From Hymenobacter arizonensis (GTDB taxonomy: Bacteria > Bacteroidota > Bacteroidia > Cytophagales > Hymenobacteraceae): a stretch of 64,000 nt of DNA. The notes under the pieces are model-generated. The model was not told where the DNA came from, searched no databases, and saw nothing but the letters and a program-made list of their open reading frames with translations. Both the position numbers and the translations under genes were made by a program. Shown here in pieces: positions 25,361 through 33,980 of the stretch (within the stretch, counting starts at the first letter, position 1; each line of letters begins with the position of its first letter). Location of the stretch: assembly GCF_900115775.1 (NCBI RefSeq), contig NZ_FOXS01000002.1:837129-901128 (forward strand), in the 5' to 3' direction.

Positions 25361-26035
25361 ATGGCTGCGTCTCCCGCCTTGTTCTACCTGATTCCCGGGC
25401 TGGGGGCCGATGAGCGGGTTTTCCAATTTCTGCGCCTGGAAGGCGAAGCGCACGTGCTGCGCTGGCTACCGCCCCAAAGCCTCAGCGAGCCGCTGCTGCA
25501 CTACGCGGCCCGCCTTGCCACGGCCGTACCGGAGGACTTGGCCTGTTGGCTGGTTGGTGTGTCGTTCGGGGGCATACTGGCCCTGGAAGTGGCGCAGCTG
25601 CGCCCCCTGGCGCGGGTAGTGCTCATCTCCAGTTTTGTGGGACCCGGAGAGTTGCCGTGGGTAGCGGGCCTGGCGCGGGTCACGGGCGTGCATCGCCTGC
25701 TGCCGCCGCAGCTGTTGCCGCGCCTGCCGCGGGTGGCTCAATGGTTTTTTGGTGTGAAAAAGGGGAGCGAGTACCGGTTGCTGCAGCAGATACTGCGCGA
25801 CACCGACCCTGCTTTCACGCGTTGGGCCATCGGGCAGCTCGTGCAGTGGCGGGGCCGGCCAATGGCATCGGTCACCCGCATCCACGGCACCGCCGACCGC
25901 CTGCTGCCTGCCGGGGCGGCGCACAGCCAATACCTGCTGCCCGGCGGCCATCTTATCATTGTGAGTCAGGCTGCGGAGATTAGCAGCATCCTCAACCAAC
26001 TTGCCGCCGAAACCGCGCCCGGGCAAGTTGCATAA
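25361..26035 (+). CDS. Alpha/beta hydrolase
   Basis: A 224-residue cytoplasmic hydrolase. The oxyanion region is LIPGLGADERVFQFL, the nucleophile elbow is GVSFGG (Ser), the acid lies near HGTADRLLP, and the final His near LLPGGHLIIV. The short, lid-poor form resembles thioesterase-like or carboxylesterase members. The substrate is unknown. It is followed 31 bp later by a cyclase-family gene on the same strand; the two may form an operon. Confidence 0.75.
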   Translation: MAASPALFYLIPGLGADERVFQFLRLEGEAHVLRWLPPQSLSEPLLHYAARLATAVPEDLACWLVGVSFGGILALEVAQLRPLARVVLISSFVGPGELPWVAGLARVTGVHRLLPPQLLPRLPRVAQWFFGVKKGSEYRLLQQILRDTDPAFTRWAIGQLVQWRGRPMASVTRIHGTADRLLPAGAAHSQYLLPGGHLIIVSQAAEISSILNQLAAETAPGQVA

Positions 26036-26066
26036 GGCGAGTGTTACGCCCCGCTAACAACCATTT

Positions 26067-26846
26067 ATGCTTCCAACTTACCCCTACGCCGGCCGCACCT
26101 ACACCTTCGACCCCGCCGCGCCCATCGACATTTCGCTGCCGCTGGCGCCCGGGGCCGACCAGGTGAGTTGCTTCTGGGCCGAGCCTGTGCAGTTCGACAC
26201 CATCAGGGTGGGCAGCTTTGTGGGGAGCGTGGCGCAGGGCGGCAGCACCAACTACCAGCGCGTGCACGTGACGCCCCACGGCAACGGCACCCACACCGAA
26301 TGCTACGGCCATATCTCGCCCGACCCGGCCGTGACGCTCAACCAGTGCCTGCGCCGCTTCCTGTTCGTGGCCCGGCTGGTGAGCGTGGCCCCTTGCCCGC
26401 AGCCCAACGGCGACCTGGTGGTGATGCTAACCGATGTGCAAGCTGCCTTGGCCACCCAGCCCGACCGCTCCCTGCCCGAAGCGTTGGTCTTGCGAACCTT
26501 GCCCAACGACTTACCCAAGCGCCGCCGTCAGTACTCCGGTACCAACCCCACCTACATAGAGCCTGCACTGGCTCACTTCTTAGTCGAGCAGGGCGTCGAG
26601 CATTTCCTGCTCGACCTGCCCAGTGTGGACCGCGAGGAAGACGCCGGCCAGCTGCTGGCCCACCATGCTTTTTGGCAGTACCCGGCCGCGCCCCGCTGCG
26701 GCGCTACCATCACCGAGCTGATTTTTGTACCCGAGGAAGCGGCCGATGGCTTGTACCTACTCAACATCCAAATCACGAGCCTTGAGTTGGATGCCAGCCC
26801 CAGCAAGCCCATCCTCTATCCTCTAGCCTTAGTGCCTTTGGACTGA
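26067..26846 (+). CDS. Cyclase family protein (kynurenine formamidase-like)
   Basis: A 259-residue metal-dependent hydrolase of the putative cyclase family. The metal site motif HGNGTHTECYGHIS corresponds to the HxGTHxDxxxH signature, with Glu in place of the usual Asp. A second conserved block is LDLPSVDREED, and LLAHHAFW follows. Related enzymes hydrolyse N-formylkynurenine or similar amides, but no tryptophan-degradation genes are nearby, so the substrate is open. It probably shares a transcript with the preceding hydrolase. Confidence 0.75.
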   Translation: MLPTYPYAGRTYTFDPAAPIDISLPLAPGADQVSCFWAEPVQFDTIRVGSFVGSVAQGGSTNYQRVHVTPHGNGTHTECYGHISPDPAVTLNQCLRRFLFVARLVSVAPCPQPNGDLVVMLTDVQAALATQPDRSLPEALVLRTLPNDLPKRRRQYSGTNPTYIEPALAHFLVEQGVEHFLLDLPSVDREEDAGQLLAHHAFWQYPAAPRCGATITELIFVPEEAADGLYLLNIQITSLELDASPSKPILYPLALVPLD

Positions 26847-26918
26847 GGCGAGGCCCTGGTGCAACCGAAATGGCAGACGCGTACTCTGACAAGTGAACCT
26901 TTAATCTGCCTTCACGAT

Positions 26919-27584
26919 ATGCGCATTGTTCGCTTCTTGTTGCCCGGCGCGCTGCTGTTAGCCACTACTGCCCTCAGCCATGGCCAAACTACCCCCGCCA
27001 CACCCCCGACGCCGGAGCCCACTCAGCCTGAAGCTGCTGATGAAGCTGGCCAGTCAAAAATGCTCTTCAAAGTGGGGCTGAACGCCGGGCGGGCCTTTCA
27101 GTGGGGCGGCTTTGCTGGCTGGCGTTCCCAAGTGCCAGTGACGCTGGGAACTGAGTATGCTCTCAGCCCCAAGTTTACGTTGTATGGGCAGCTGGATACT
27201 GATTTTGGGGTATTATCCCGCCCCTCTTATTCTGGCGAGCGCAGCAACCTGGTTCCCTCGGGAGCGCTGGGGTTGGGCGGGCGCTACTATTATAATCAGA
27301 AGGGGCGCGCCCTGCAAAACCGGGCGCACGGCCGTTTCATCGGCAACTACCTGGGCCTGGAACTGCACACCGAAATGCGTCGACTGTACGGCCGTGACAT
27401 TGCGGTTGCGCCCGCTCTCAATGCGGTTTGGGGAATGCAGCGGCGCTTAAGTCCCAATTTCCTCTTCGACTTTAATGCTGGAGTGGGCCTGGGACCCAAC
27501 CGCAACTACACCACCTTGGCTTATCGGCCAGGGCCACTCACCCTTACCACGCAGTTTAACTTGGGCTTGTACTTCGGGCGGTAA
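26919..27584 (+). CDS. Secreted or outer membrane protein of unknown function
   Basis: A 221-residue protein with a signal peptide (MRIVRFLLPGALLLATTALSHG) and a Pro/Thr-rich linker (TPATPPTPEPTQPEAADEAG). The rest shows alternating beta-strand patterning (FTLYGQLDTDFGVL, LGLGGRYYYNQKGR, LTLTTQFNLGLYFGR) like a small outer membrane beta-barrel. The ATG at 26919 places the signal peptide at the start. A strong terminator follows immediately. Confidence 0.7.
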   Translation: MRIVRFLLPGALLLATTALSHGQTTPATPPTPEPTQPEAADEAGQSKMLFKVGLNAGRAFQWGGFAGWRSQVPVTLGTEYALSPKFTLYGQLDTDFGVLSRPSYSGERSNLVPSGALGLGGRYYYNQKGRALQNRAHGRFIGNYLGLELHTEMRRLYGRDIAVAPALNAVWGMQRRLSPNFLFDFNAGVGLGPNRNYTTLAYRPGPLTLTTQFNLGLYFGR

Positions 27585-27607
27585 CCATTACCAAGCGCCC
27601 AACGCGA

Positions 27608-27637
27608 AAAGGGCTGCTCCGTGAGGAGCAGCCCTTT
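27608..27637. terminator. Strong bidirectional terminator
   Basis: A 13 bp perfect stem (27608-27620 with 27625-27637) with a GTGA loop. The arms begin AAAGGGC and end GCCCTTT, so each strand has an A-tract before and a T-run after. It separates the convergent outer membrane protein gene and rpmA. Confidence 0.9.
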
Positions 27638-27658
27638 CTACGTCAGGGTAGGCGGCAA

Positions 27659-27934
27659 TTAAGCCGGTACGCTTACTACTTCGCGGGGCAACACCGTTAC
27701 GAACGAACGGTCTTTGCGGCCTTTTTTGAACTGAACCTCGCCGTCAACGAGAGCGAACAGCGTGTGGTCCTTGCCCATGCCTACGTTCTCGCCGGCGTGG
27801 TGCTTGGTGCCGCGCTGACGCACGATGATGTTGCCGGCTACGAGGGCCTGGCCCCCGAAGATTTTTACGCCGAGACGTTTAGAATGCGATTCGCGGCCGT
27901 TGTTGGACGAGCCGACACCTTTCTTGTGAGCCAT
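27659..27934 (-). CDS. rpmA: 50S ribosomal protein L27
   Basis: A 91-residue ribosomal protein located near the peptidyl transferase centre. It begins [24 protein letters not shown] and contains the conserved [22 protein letters not shown] block. No N-terminal extension needing cleavage is present, as usual outside Firmicutes. It follows rplU by 80 bp on the same strand and should be co-transcribed with it. Confidence 0.98.
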   Translation of the reverse strand: MAHKKGVGSSNNGRESHSKRLGVKIFGGQALVAGNIIVRQRGTKHHAGENVGMGKDHTLFALVDGEVQFKKGRKDRSFVTVLPREVVSVPA

Positions 27935-28014
27935 GGTATTTAAGCTTAAGCTAACGGCAGGTGCCGCAGCGGCTGGTTTAAGATGGAATCAGTAGCGTGA
28001 GCAGAGTGCTCAAA

Positions 28015-28320
28015 CTAGCCGATGCTGTTAATCATTACTTTGGTAAACGACTGGCGGTGGCCGTTCATCTTCTGGTAGCCCTTGCGGCGCTTCTTCTTGA
28101 AGACGAGAACTTTGTCACCCTTCACGTGAGCGAGGATGGTGCCGGTTACGGCTACGTCCAGGGTAGGCGCACCGATGGTGATGGTGCCGTTGTCATCGGT
28201 CAGCAGGGCGTTGCCCAGCGTTACGGTGTCACCGACGTTGCCGGCCAGTTTGTGAGCGTAAACGAATTTGTTGGCCTCAACCTTGGTCTGCTGGCCAGCT
28301 ATGTTGACAATTGCGTACAT
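28015..28320 (-). CDS. rplU: 50S ribosomal protein L21
   Basis: A 101-residue ribosomal protein: MYAIVNIAGQQTKVEANKF, a central strand-rich region, and the conserved C-terminal KKKRRKGYQKMNGHRQSFTKV motif. The ATG at 28320 gives the canonical start; the longer in-frame version adds 28 residues that run through the promoter. First gene of the rplU-rpmA operon. Confidence 0.97.
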   Translation of the reverse strand: MYAIVNIAGQQTKVEANKFVYAHKLAGNVGDTVTLGNALLTDDNGTITIGAPTLDVAVTGTILAHVKGDKVLVFKKKRRKGYQKMNGHRQSFTKVMINSIG

Positions 28321-28352
28321 CAGCTTTCGCGGGTTTTTCTGAAATGGGAAGG

Positions 28353-28384
28353 CAAAAGTACGACTTTGGTTTGGGATTTCCAAG
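28353..28384 (-). promoter_or_regulatory. Bacteroidota-type promoter for rplU-rpmA
   Basis: Minus strand: CTTG (28384-28381), 20 bp spacer, TACTTTTG (28360-28353). This matches the TTTG and TAnnTTTG elements at the expected spacing. The predicted transcription start lies about 25 bp before the rplU ATG. Confidence 0.75.
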
Positions 28385-28523
28385 CCTAAGTTGTTAATCG
28401 TCATTGGCTGTTCGCCGCATCACCCTCCAGAAGGGCCTCCATGTGAACGAAGGACAGATTAAGACGAGGTTAATAAAAGGCAGGAATACGTACGTAGGCC
28501 TGGGTATTTTGGGGACAAGCTGG

Positions 28524-28550
28524 CTTATCCACAGTGAAAATGTGGATAAG
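28524..28550. promoter_or_regulatory. Two inverted perfect DnaA boxes
   Basis: TTATCCACA at 28525-28533 and its exact complement TGTGGATAA at 28541-28549, inside 10 bp perfect arms with a 7 bp spacer. Both match the consensus DnaA box. They lie about 280 bp upstream of nrdB. Confidence 0.75.
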
Positions 28551-28709
28551 CGGAAGAAAAGCGCCTGATTTTGAGGGGTATTTGCTGGCATCCCCGTCTT
28601 CGGAGGGTGCTTAAAAATTGTGTGAACGCGCTCCAAAAAAAAGGAGCGTAACGAAAAATTAACGAATAAAAAACCCGAATTCAGTGCCCAACCCCTTTGC
28701 CGAGCGGGC

Positions 28710-28717
28710 TATATTTG
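28710..28717 (+). promoter_or_regulatory. Candidate -7 element for nrdB
   Basis: TATATTTG matches TAnnTTTG and lies 111 bp before the nrdB ATG. No TTTG box sits at the standard spacing, so the call is tentative. Confidence 0.35.
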
Positions 28718-28828
28718 ATGCTGGAAGCCCGGCCGCTTTTCTAAGCCACTGGGCAAACATCTGCCCGGTATTGGCAGTTGACCTGCCACCTTCCTCGACG
28801 AAACCCGCCACTAAGAACCTCAATATTT

Positions 28829-29788
28829 ATGGAGCCGCTCCTCGCCGAAAACCCCAACCGCTTCGTGCTATTTCCCATCCAGAACGATGAGGTGTGGCAG
28901 TACTACAAGAAGTCGCAGGCTTCCTTCTGGACGGCCGAAGAAATTGACCTCTCGCAGGACCAGAAAGACTGGAACGGCCTGAACGACAACGAGCGCCACT
29001 TCATCAAGCACGTGCTGGCTTTCTTCGCCGCCTCCGACGGCATCGTGAACGAAAACCTGGCTGTCAACTTCATGCAGGAAGTGCAGATGCCCGAGGCGCG
29101 CTGCTTCTACGGCTTCCAGATTATGATGGAAAACATTCACAGCGAGACCTATTCGCTGCTGATTGACACCTACATCAAGGACCCCAAGGAGAAGGACTAC
29201 CTCTTTAACGCCCTCGAAACTGTGCCCGCCGTGCAGAAGAAAGGCGAGTGGGCCCTGAAGTGGATTAACTCCGACAACTTCGCCGAGCGCCTCATCGCCT
29301 TCGCCGCCGTGGAAGGCATCTTCTTCTCGGGCTCGTTCTGCAGCATCTTCTGGCTAAAGAAGCGCGGCCTGATGCCCGGCCTCACGTTCTCAAACGAGTT
29401 GATTTCGCGCGACGAGGGCCTGCACTGCGATTTTGCCTGCCTGCTCTACGGCTACCTGCAAAACAAGCTGAGCGAGGAGCGGGTGCAAAGCATCATCCGC
29501 GACGCGGTGACCATCGAGCAGGAGTTCGTGACCGATGCTCTGCCGGTGAGCCTCATCGGTATGAACGCCAAGAACATGGCCAACTACATTGAATTTGTGG
29601 CCGACCGCCTGCTGGTGGCCCTGGGCTGCGGCAAGATTTACAACACGGCCAACCCCTTCGACTTCATGGAAATGATTTCGGTGCAGGGCAAAACCAACTT
29701 CTTCGAGAAGCGCGTGGCCGAGTACCAGAAAGCCGGCGTGATGAGTGAGCGGACGGAGAACATGTTCTCGCTCGACGAGGATTTCTAA
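28829..29788 (+). CDS. nrdB: Class Ia ribonucleotide reductase beta subunit
   Basis: A 319-residue radical subunit that reduces ribonucleotides together with NrdA. The diiron ligands and tyrosyl radical are readable: Asp in [13 protein letters not shown], and ENIHSETY, which holds Glu, His (ExxH) and the radical Tyr four residues after the His. A second helix pair ([14 protein letters not shown] and DEGLHCDFA) supplies the other ligands. The ATG at 28829 opens [16 protein letters not shown]. An AT-rich control region with DnaA boxes lies upstream, and nrdA follows after one intervening gene. Confidence 0.96.
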   Translation: MEPLLAENPNRFVLFPIQNDEVWQYYKKSQASFWTAEEIDLSQDQKDWNGLNDNERHFIKHVLAFFAASDGIVNENLAVNFMQEVQMPEARCFYGFQIMMENIHSETYSLLIDTYIKDPKEKDYLFNALETVPAVQKKGEWALKWINSDNFAERLIAFAAVEGIFFSGSFCSIFWLKKRGLMPGLTFSNELISRDEGLHCDFACLLYGYLQNKLSEERVQSIIRDAVTIEQEFVTDALPVSLIGMNAKNMANYIEFVADRLLVALGCGKIYNTANPFDFMEMISVQGKTNFFEKRVAEYQKAGVMSERTENMFSLDEDF

Positions 29789-29813
29789 GGGATATAAAGC
29801 CGGTTGCAGCCGG

Positions 29814-29918
29814 GGAACCTCACCCCCGGCCCTACCGGGTACGACCCCTCTCCAAAAGTGAGGGGAGCCAAACGCCACCTGTCATTGCGAGTGCAGCGCA
29901 GCGGAACGCGGCAATCCT
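29814..29918. repeat. Left arm of a ~100 bp compound inverted repeat
   Basis: Two joined units: a CTCACCCCCGGCCCTACCGG / CGACCCCTCTCC unit, and a TGTCATTGCGAG / GGCAATCC unit. Both recur in reverse at 30025-30123. The first 20 bp also recur exactly, reversed, at 30704-30723. Confidence 0.8.
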
Positions 29919-29961
29919 TCCTCCCGATACGACCAGCCCTAAGTTGTGACAAGCTTTAACC

Positions 29962-29996
29962 AAACGCCCCGGCACTGCGCAGTGCTGGGGCGTTTT
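29962..29996 (+). terminator. Terminator for nrdB
   Basis: AAACGCCCCGGCACT, loop GCGC, then a near-perfect complement ending GGGGCGTTTTT. Strong stem with a T-tail, 174 bp past the nrdB stop. Confidence 0.85.
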
Positions 29997-30024
29997 TACG
30001 TTAGAAAAGTTGTCGCTCAGACCA

Positions 30025-30123
30025 GGACGGATTGCTTCGTCGTGCCTCCTCGCAATGACAGAGCGACGTCAGGCTCCCCTCTCTTTTGGAGAGGGGTCGT
30101 ATCCGGCAGGGGTGAGGTTCCGC
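30025..30123. repeat. Right arm of the compound inverted repeat
   Basis: Reverse complement of most of 29814-29918 at moderate divergence, in the same two-unit order. Confidence 0.8.
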
Positions 30124-30217
30124 CAGCCGCGAAAAAGCAAGCTGCTCAGAACTGCAAAAGCACAATGTTGCAGCATGGATATCTTGGCAGTAAAATCTAA
30201 CAGCCGCTTCGGAAACC

Positions 30218-30727
30218 ATGTTGGAACTGTTTAATGCTGAAGTGACGCTGGAAAGATTCCCTGGCAAGGGCGGCTGGACGTATGCACCAGTAGGCCAGCT
30301 GCCATTCAAAGTGAAGACGCACTTTGGCAACCTGAAAGTATGCGGGCGGCTCGATGAGGTGGAGCTGGCTGAGGCCCACCTGATGCCGATGGGCCAGGGC
30401 CGGCGGTTCCTGCCCGTGAACGCCGAGTTGCGCAAGAAGCTGGGCAAGCAGGCTGGCGATGTAGTGCACCTGCGACTGTTTGCGGTGGAGGAGCCCGAGG
30501 AGTTGGCCGTTTCTATGGCTGACTTCGTGGAGTGCCTGGCTGAGGTGCCGAAGGCGCTGGCGGCGTTTCAGCGGTTGGCTGTGGAGGAGCAGCAGGCCTG
30601 GCTGGCCTGGGTGACGCAGGCGGAATTGGAGGACCAGAAGGTGGCGCGGATAGAGCAGGCTATTGCGCAGCTTAGTGGCGAGGTGCTGACGTTCACCCCA
30701 CCCCCGGTAGGGCCGGGGGTGAGGTGA
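30218..30727 (+). CDS. DUF1905 / YdeI-like protein
   Basis: A 169-residue soluble protein. The first part (FNAEVTLERFPGKGGWTYAPV, PVKTHFGNLKVCGRLD, GRRFLPVNAELRKKLGKQAGD) fits the DUF1905 beta domain. The second part (DFVECLAEVPKALAAFQRL, AWLAWV) fits the YdeI/OmpD-associated C-terminal helical domain. The function is not established; relatives were linked to cation stress and bacteriocin tolerance. The last residues (TPPPVGPGVR) and the stop are encoded by a dispersed GC-rich repeat. It sits between nrdB and nrdA on the same strand. Confidence 0.75.
   Translation: MLELFNAEVTLERFPGKGGWTYAPVGQLPFKVKTHFGNLKVCGRLDEVELAEAHLMPMGQGRRFLPVNAELRKKLGKQAGDVVHLRLFAVEEPEELAVSMADFVECLAEVPKALAAFQRLAVEEQQAWLAWVTQAELEDQKVARIEQAIAQLSGEVLTFTPPPVGPGVR
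30699..30723. repeat. Short hairpin copy of the dispersed repeat
   Basis: CACCCCCGG and CCGGGGGTG form a 9 bp stem. The 20 bp at 30704-30723 are the exact reverse complement of 29818-29837. It forms the 3' end of the YdeI-like gene. Confidence 0.85.
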
Positions 30728-31026
30728 CCGGGCGCAGTCCCTACCCCAAAATCAGGATACTTATTATAGCCTATGCCTCATTTGGAGCCCGGGCATTATA
30801 AAAAGCGGCCTAACAACGCCTGCGGGCCCAATGTGGAAAACTTCTATATTTTTTGCTTGGCCCCCGAAAACACAGGAGGTAATTTCCGGGATTGAATGAA
30901 ACAGGGCCGTCGCTTTGCGGCAATACCCACGCTACTCTTTCACATCTGTTTTAGCTACTTGTAGCCGCGCACCCCCAGAGCCGGTTGCTTTTTATACGAA
31001 AAACCCCACACCAAAACACTACTGGT
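30728..31026. other. Intergenic region upstream of nrdA
   Basis: 299 bp without a gene. It includes a near-DnaA box on the minus strand (TGTGGAAAA at 30832-30840, one mismatch to TGTGGATAA). No clear TAnnTTTG promoter was found. Confidence 0.5.
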
Positions 31027-33408
31027 ATGCTAGTAATTAAACGCGACGGCCGCCGCGAATCCGTGAAGTTTGACAAAGTCACGGCGCGTATTGAGAAGCT
31101 GTGCTACGGCCTGAACATGGACTTCGTGTCGCCGATTCAGGTGGCGATGAAGGTGATTGACGGCATTTACGATGGCGTGACGACCATCGAGCTGGACAAC
31201 CTGGCGGCGGAAACCGCCGCGTCGCTCACCACTAAGCACCCGGACTACGCCATTCTGGCGGCACGCGTGGCAGTGAGCAACCTGCACAAGGTGACCAGCA
31301 AGTCGTTTTCGAGCACCATGAAGCGGCTGTATACCTACGAGGACCCCAAAAATGGGGAGAATGCCTCGCTGCTGGCTAAGGACGTGTGGGAAATCATCCA
31401 CAAAAACGCGGCTACGCTGGACTCGGCCATCATCTATGACCGGGACTACAACTATGACTTCTTCGGCTTTAAGACGCTGGAGCGGAGCTACCTGCTGCGC
31501 CTGGAAGGCAAGGTGGTGGAGCGGCCCCAGCACATGCTGATGCGCGTGTCGGTGGGCATCCACAAGGACGACATTGACTCCGTCATCAAAACCTACAACC
31601 TGCTGAGTGAGCGGTGGTTTACCCACGCCACGCCCACGCTGTTCAACGCCGGCACGCCGAAGCCGCAGATGTCGAGCTGCTTCCTGCTCACGATGAAGGA
31701 CGACTCGATTGACGGCATTTACGACACGCTGAAGAACTGCGCGCTGATTTCGCAGAGCGCCGGCGGCATCGGGCTTTCGGTGAGCAATGTGCGGGCTACG
31801 GGCTCCTACATCAAAGGCACCAACGGCAACTCCAACGGCCTGGTGCCCATGCTGAAGGTGTTCAACGACACGGCCCGCTACGTGGACCAGGGCGGCGGCA
31901 AGCGCAAAGGCGCGTTCGCGGTGTACCTAGAGCCCTGGCACGCCGACATCTTCGAATTCCTGGACCTGAAGAAGAACCACGGCAAGGAGGAGATGCGCGC
32001 CCGCGACCTGTTTTACGCCATGTGGACGCCCGACCTGTTCATGAAGCGCGTGGAGGAAAACGGCGACTGGACCCTGATGTGCCCCCACGAGTGCCCCGGC
32101 CTCGACACGAGCTGGGGCCCGGAGTTCGAGAAGCTGTACGCCAAGTACGAGCGGGAAGGCCGCGGCCGCAAAACCATCAAGGCGCAGGAGCTGTGGTTTG
32201 CCATTCTGGAAAGCCAGACCGAGACCGGCACGCCCTACATGCTGTTCAAGGACGCCGCCAACGGCAAGTCGAACCAGCAGAACCTGGGCACGATTAAGTC
32301 GAGCAACCTGTGCACCGAGATTATTGAATACACCGACAAGGACGAAATTGCGGTGTGCAACCTGGCCTCGCTGGCGCTGCCCCGCTACCTCGTGACCGAC
32401 AAGGCGGGCAACATCACCTTCGACCACGACAAGCTGTACGAGGTGACCTACCAGGCCACGCTGAACCTGAACAAGGTGATTGACGTGAACTACTACCCGG
32501 TGCCCGAAACGCAGAAGTCGAACTTCCGCCACCGCCCCATCGGGCTGGGCGTGCAGGGGCTGGCCGACACGTTCATTGCCCTGCGCATGCCCTTCGAGAG
32601 CGACGAAGCCTCGGGCCTGAACAAGGACATCTTCGAAACCATCTACTTCGCGGCCATGACGGCCTCGAAGGACCTCGCCATCAAGGACGGGGCCTACGAG
32701 ACCTTCCCCGGCTCGCCCCTGAGCCAGGGCAAGTTCCAGTTCGACCTCTGGGGCGTGACGCCCGACTCGGGCCGCTGGGACTGGGAAAGCCTGCGCGCCG
32801 AGGTGGTGAAGCACGGCGCCCGCAACTCGCTGCTGGTGGCGCCCATGCCCACCGCCAGCACCGCCCAGATTCTGGGCAACAACGAGTCGTTTGAGCCCTA
32901 CACGAGCAACATTTACGTGCGGCGCGTGCTCAGCGGCGAGTTCATGGTGGTGAACAAGCACCTGCTGAAGGACCTGGTGGCCCTGGGCCTGTGGAACGAC
33001 CAGATGAAGCAGGAAATCATCGCGGCCAACGGCTCGGTGCAGGGCATTGCCCGCATTCCGCAGCACATCAAGGACCTGTACAAGACGGTGTGGGAGATTT
33101 CGCAGCGCCGCATCATCGACCAGGCCGCCGACCGCGGCGCCTACATCTGCCAGAGCCAGAGCCTGAACCTGCACGTGCAAAACGTGAACTTCGGCAAGCT
33201 CACCAGCATGCACTTCCACTCCTGGAAGCGCGGCCTGAAAACCGGCATGTACTACCTGCGTACCAAAGCCGCCGCCGACGCCATCAAGTTCACGGTGGAA
33301 AAGCAAGCCGCCGAAACCCTGGAGCCCATGGCCCTGGTCGAGCAGAACCAAAGCGACATGAGCTGCTCGCTGGATAACCCGGAGGGCTGCGAGGCCTGCG
33401 GGTCGTAA
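31027..33408 (+). CDS. nrdA: Class Ia ribonucleotide reductase alpha subunit
   Basis: A 793-residue catalytic subunit that reduces ribonucleoside diphosphates. An N-terminal ATP-cone ([16 protein letters not shown]) gives allosteric control. Catalytic features include the disulfide Cys in MSSCFLLTM, the radical-site motif NLCTE, and the C-terminal redox pair in [10 protein letters not shown], which transfers electrons from thioredoxin. The ATG at 31027 opens MLVIKRDG; the longer frame adds 14 residues without family support. A 28 bp perfect palindrome lies just downstream. Confidence 0.96.
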   Translation: MLVIKRDGRRESVKFDKVTARIEKLCYGLNMDFVSPIQVAMKVIDGIYDGVTTIELDNLAAETAASLTTKHPDYAILAARVAVSNLHKVTSKSFSSTMKRLYTYEDPKNGENASLLAKDVWEIIHKNAATLDSAIIYDRDYNYDFFGFKTLERSYLLRLEGKVVERPQHMLMRVSVGIHKDDIDSVIKTYNLLSERWFTHATPTLFNAGTPKPQMSSCFLLTMKDDSIDGIYDTLKNCALISQSAGGIGLSVSNVRATGSYIKGTNGNSNGLVPMLKVFNDTARYVDQGGGKRKGAFAVYLEPWHADIFEFLDLKKNHGKEEMRARDLFYAMWTPDLFMKRVEENGDWTLMCPHECPGLDTSWGPEFEKLYAKYEREGRGRKTIKAQELWFAILESQTETGTPYMLFKDAANGKSNQQNLGTIKSSNLCTEIIEYTDKDEIAVCNLASLALPRYLVTDKAGNITFDHDKLYEVTYQATLNLNKVIDVNYYPVPETQKSNFRHRPIGLGVQGLADTFIALRMPFESDEASGLNKDIFETIYFAAMTASKDLAIKDGAYETFPGSPLSQGKFQFDLWGVTPDSGRWDWESLRAEVVKHGARNSLLVAPMPTASTAQILGNNESFEPYTSNIYVRRVLSGEFMVVNKHLLKDLVALGLWNDQMKQEIIAANGSVQGIARIPQHIKDLYKTVWEISQRRIIDQAADRGAYICQSQSLNLHVQNVNFGKLTSMHFHSWKRGLKTGMYYLRTKAAADAIKFTVEKQAAETLEPMALVEQNQSDMSCSLDNPEGCEACGS

Positions 33409-33436
33409 TGAGAAATCAGTTTAGACGTAATGCCGC

Positions 33437-33464
33437 CGGCTGCTATCAGATGATAGCAGCCGGA
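33437..33464. terminator. 28 bp perfect palindrome after nrdA
   Basis: CCGGCTGCTATCA, GA, then its exact complement: a 13 bp perfect stem 28 bp past the nrdA stop. There is no immediate T-tail on either strand, so it may stabilise the transcript end rather than terminate on its own. Confidence 0.7.
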
Positions 33465-33493
33465 GCGGAAGTTTTCACGCTAACACTGCACTA

Positions 33494-33784
33494 ATGTTCT
33501 CAACCTACGAAGTCGATTTCGGTAAGGTGAATCTAAATTGGTGTCACAGTCTCAGTATTGAGTTCGATGAAATTCAGGAGTTAGTGAAAGTGCCAAACCG
33601 CACTTCCCTGTTTCTGCATGAGGCGAATCAGTACGAAGTTGTAGGATACACGAAGAATCGGAAATTTCTTTCAGTTACTTTTACGTTAGACGGGCACAAA
33701 CTCGTCGTGGAGAACGTAAACTTGCCTAGTTATGAAACAATCCGAGACGTCATCCTCCGCCAACTCGTCGAATCGTCCGACTAA
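33494..33784 (+). CDS. Small protein of unknown function, possibly part of a two-gene module
   Basis: A 96-residue protein in markedly AT-richer DNA than its neighbours. The C-terminal part (YEVVGYTKNRKFLSVTFTLDGHKL) has the strand-turn-strand look of BrnT-like small toxins, but the usual BrnT signature residues are not clear, so this is a guess. It is immediately followed by another small gene that either overlaps it (start 33732) or begins 7 bp after its stop (33792). No other function can be assigned. Confidence 0.5.
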   Translation: MFSTYEVDFGKVNLNWCHSLSIEFDEIQELVKVPNRTSLFLHEANQYEVVGYTKNRKFLSVTFTLDGHKLVVENVNLPSYETIRDVILRQLVESSD

Positions 33785-33791
33785 TTTTTCT

Positions 33792-33914
33792 ATGAACGGT
33801 AAACCTGTAGAAGAATTAGAGCGTGGCCGCCGTAGCGGGCCGCTATCAAAGCAGGAGTTTCTGATGTATCTGCACAAGACCGGGAAACTGCCCGCCAAAG
33901 CAGATTTAGATTAA
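33792..33914 (+). CDS. Very small protein paired with the preceding gene
   Basis: A 40-residue charged protein (MNGKPVEELERGRRSGPLS). An in-frame ATG at 33732 would give 60 residues and overlap the preceding gene by 53 bp. The C-terminal half (SKQEFLMYLHKTGKLPAK) looks like an amphipathic helix. No family recognised. Whether it forms a toxin-antitoxin-type pair with the preceding gene is open. Confidence 0.4.
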   Translation: MNGKPVEELERGRRSGPLSKQEFLMYLHKTGKLPAKADLD

Positions 33915-33935
33915 CCCCAAGATAACCATAGCCTC

Positions 33936-33980
33936 CAGCCGCTGCCGCCCCGCAGCGGCTGGTTTGTTTTTGGGGTAGCT
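33936..33980 (+). repeat. Hairpin-tail repeat, copy a
   Basis: CAGCCGCTGC, short loop, GCAGCGGCTGG, then the conserved tail TTTGTTTTTGGGGTAGCT. It is 21 bp after a stop codon. Confidence 0.9.

Larger units (their letters stand above)
28321..28828. other. Divergent control region between rplU and nrdB
   Basis: 508 bp without a convincing gene. It holds the rplU promoter, paired DnaA boxes (28524-28550), a small hairpin (CGCTCC, A8, GGAGCG at 28629-28648), an AT-rich stretch at about 28648-28680, and a candidate nrdB -7 element. A short frame at 28394-28636 is rejected as non-coding. Confidence 0.7.
29789..30217. other. Intergenic region after nrdB filled by dispersed repeats
   Basis: 429 bp without a gene. 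It consists of a compound inverted repeat (29814-29918 and 30025-30123) whose loop holds a strong terminator (29962-29996). Confidence 0.8.

Noticed and set aside
28394..28636. An 80-residue minus-strand frame between rplU and nrdB
   Set aside because: It overlaps the DnaA boxes, lacks family resemblance and has no supporting context.
28321..28828. Chromosomal origin of replication around the DnaA boxes
   Set aside because: Only two perfect boxes and one near box 2.3 kb away, no dnaA or dnaN and no box cluster. A regulatory role at nrdB fits better.
31927..33351. A 474-residue minus-strand frame over nrdA
   Set aside because: Shadow of nrdA; the plus-strand protein is fully conserved.
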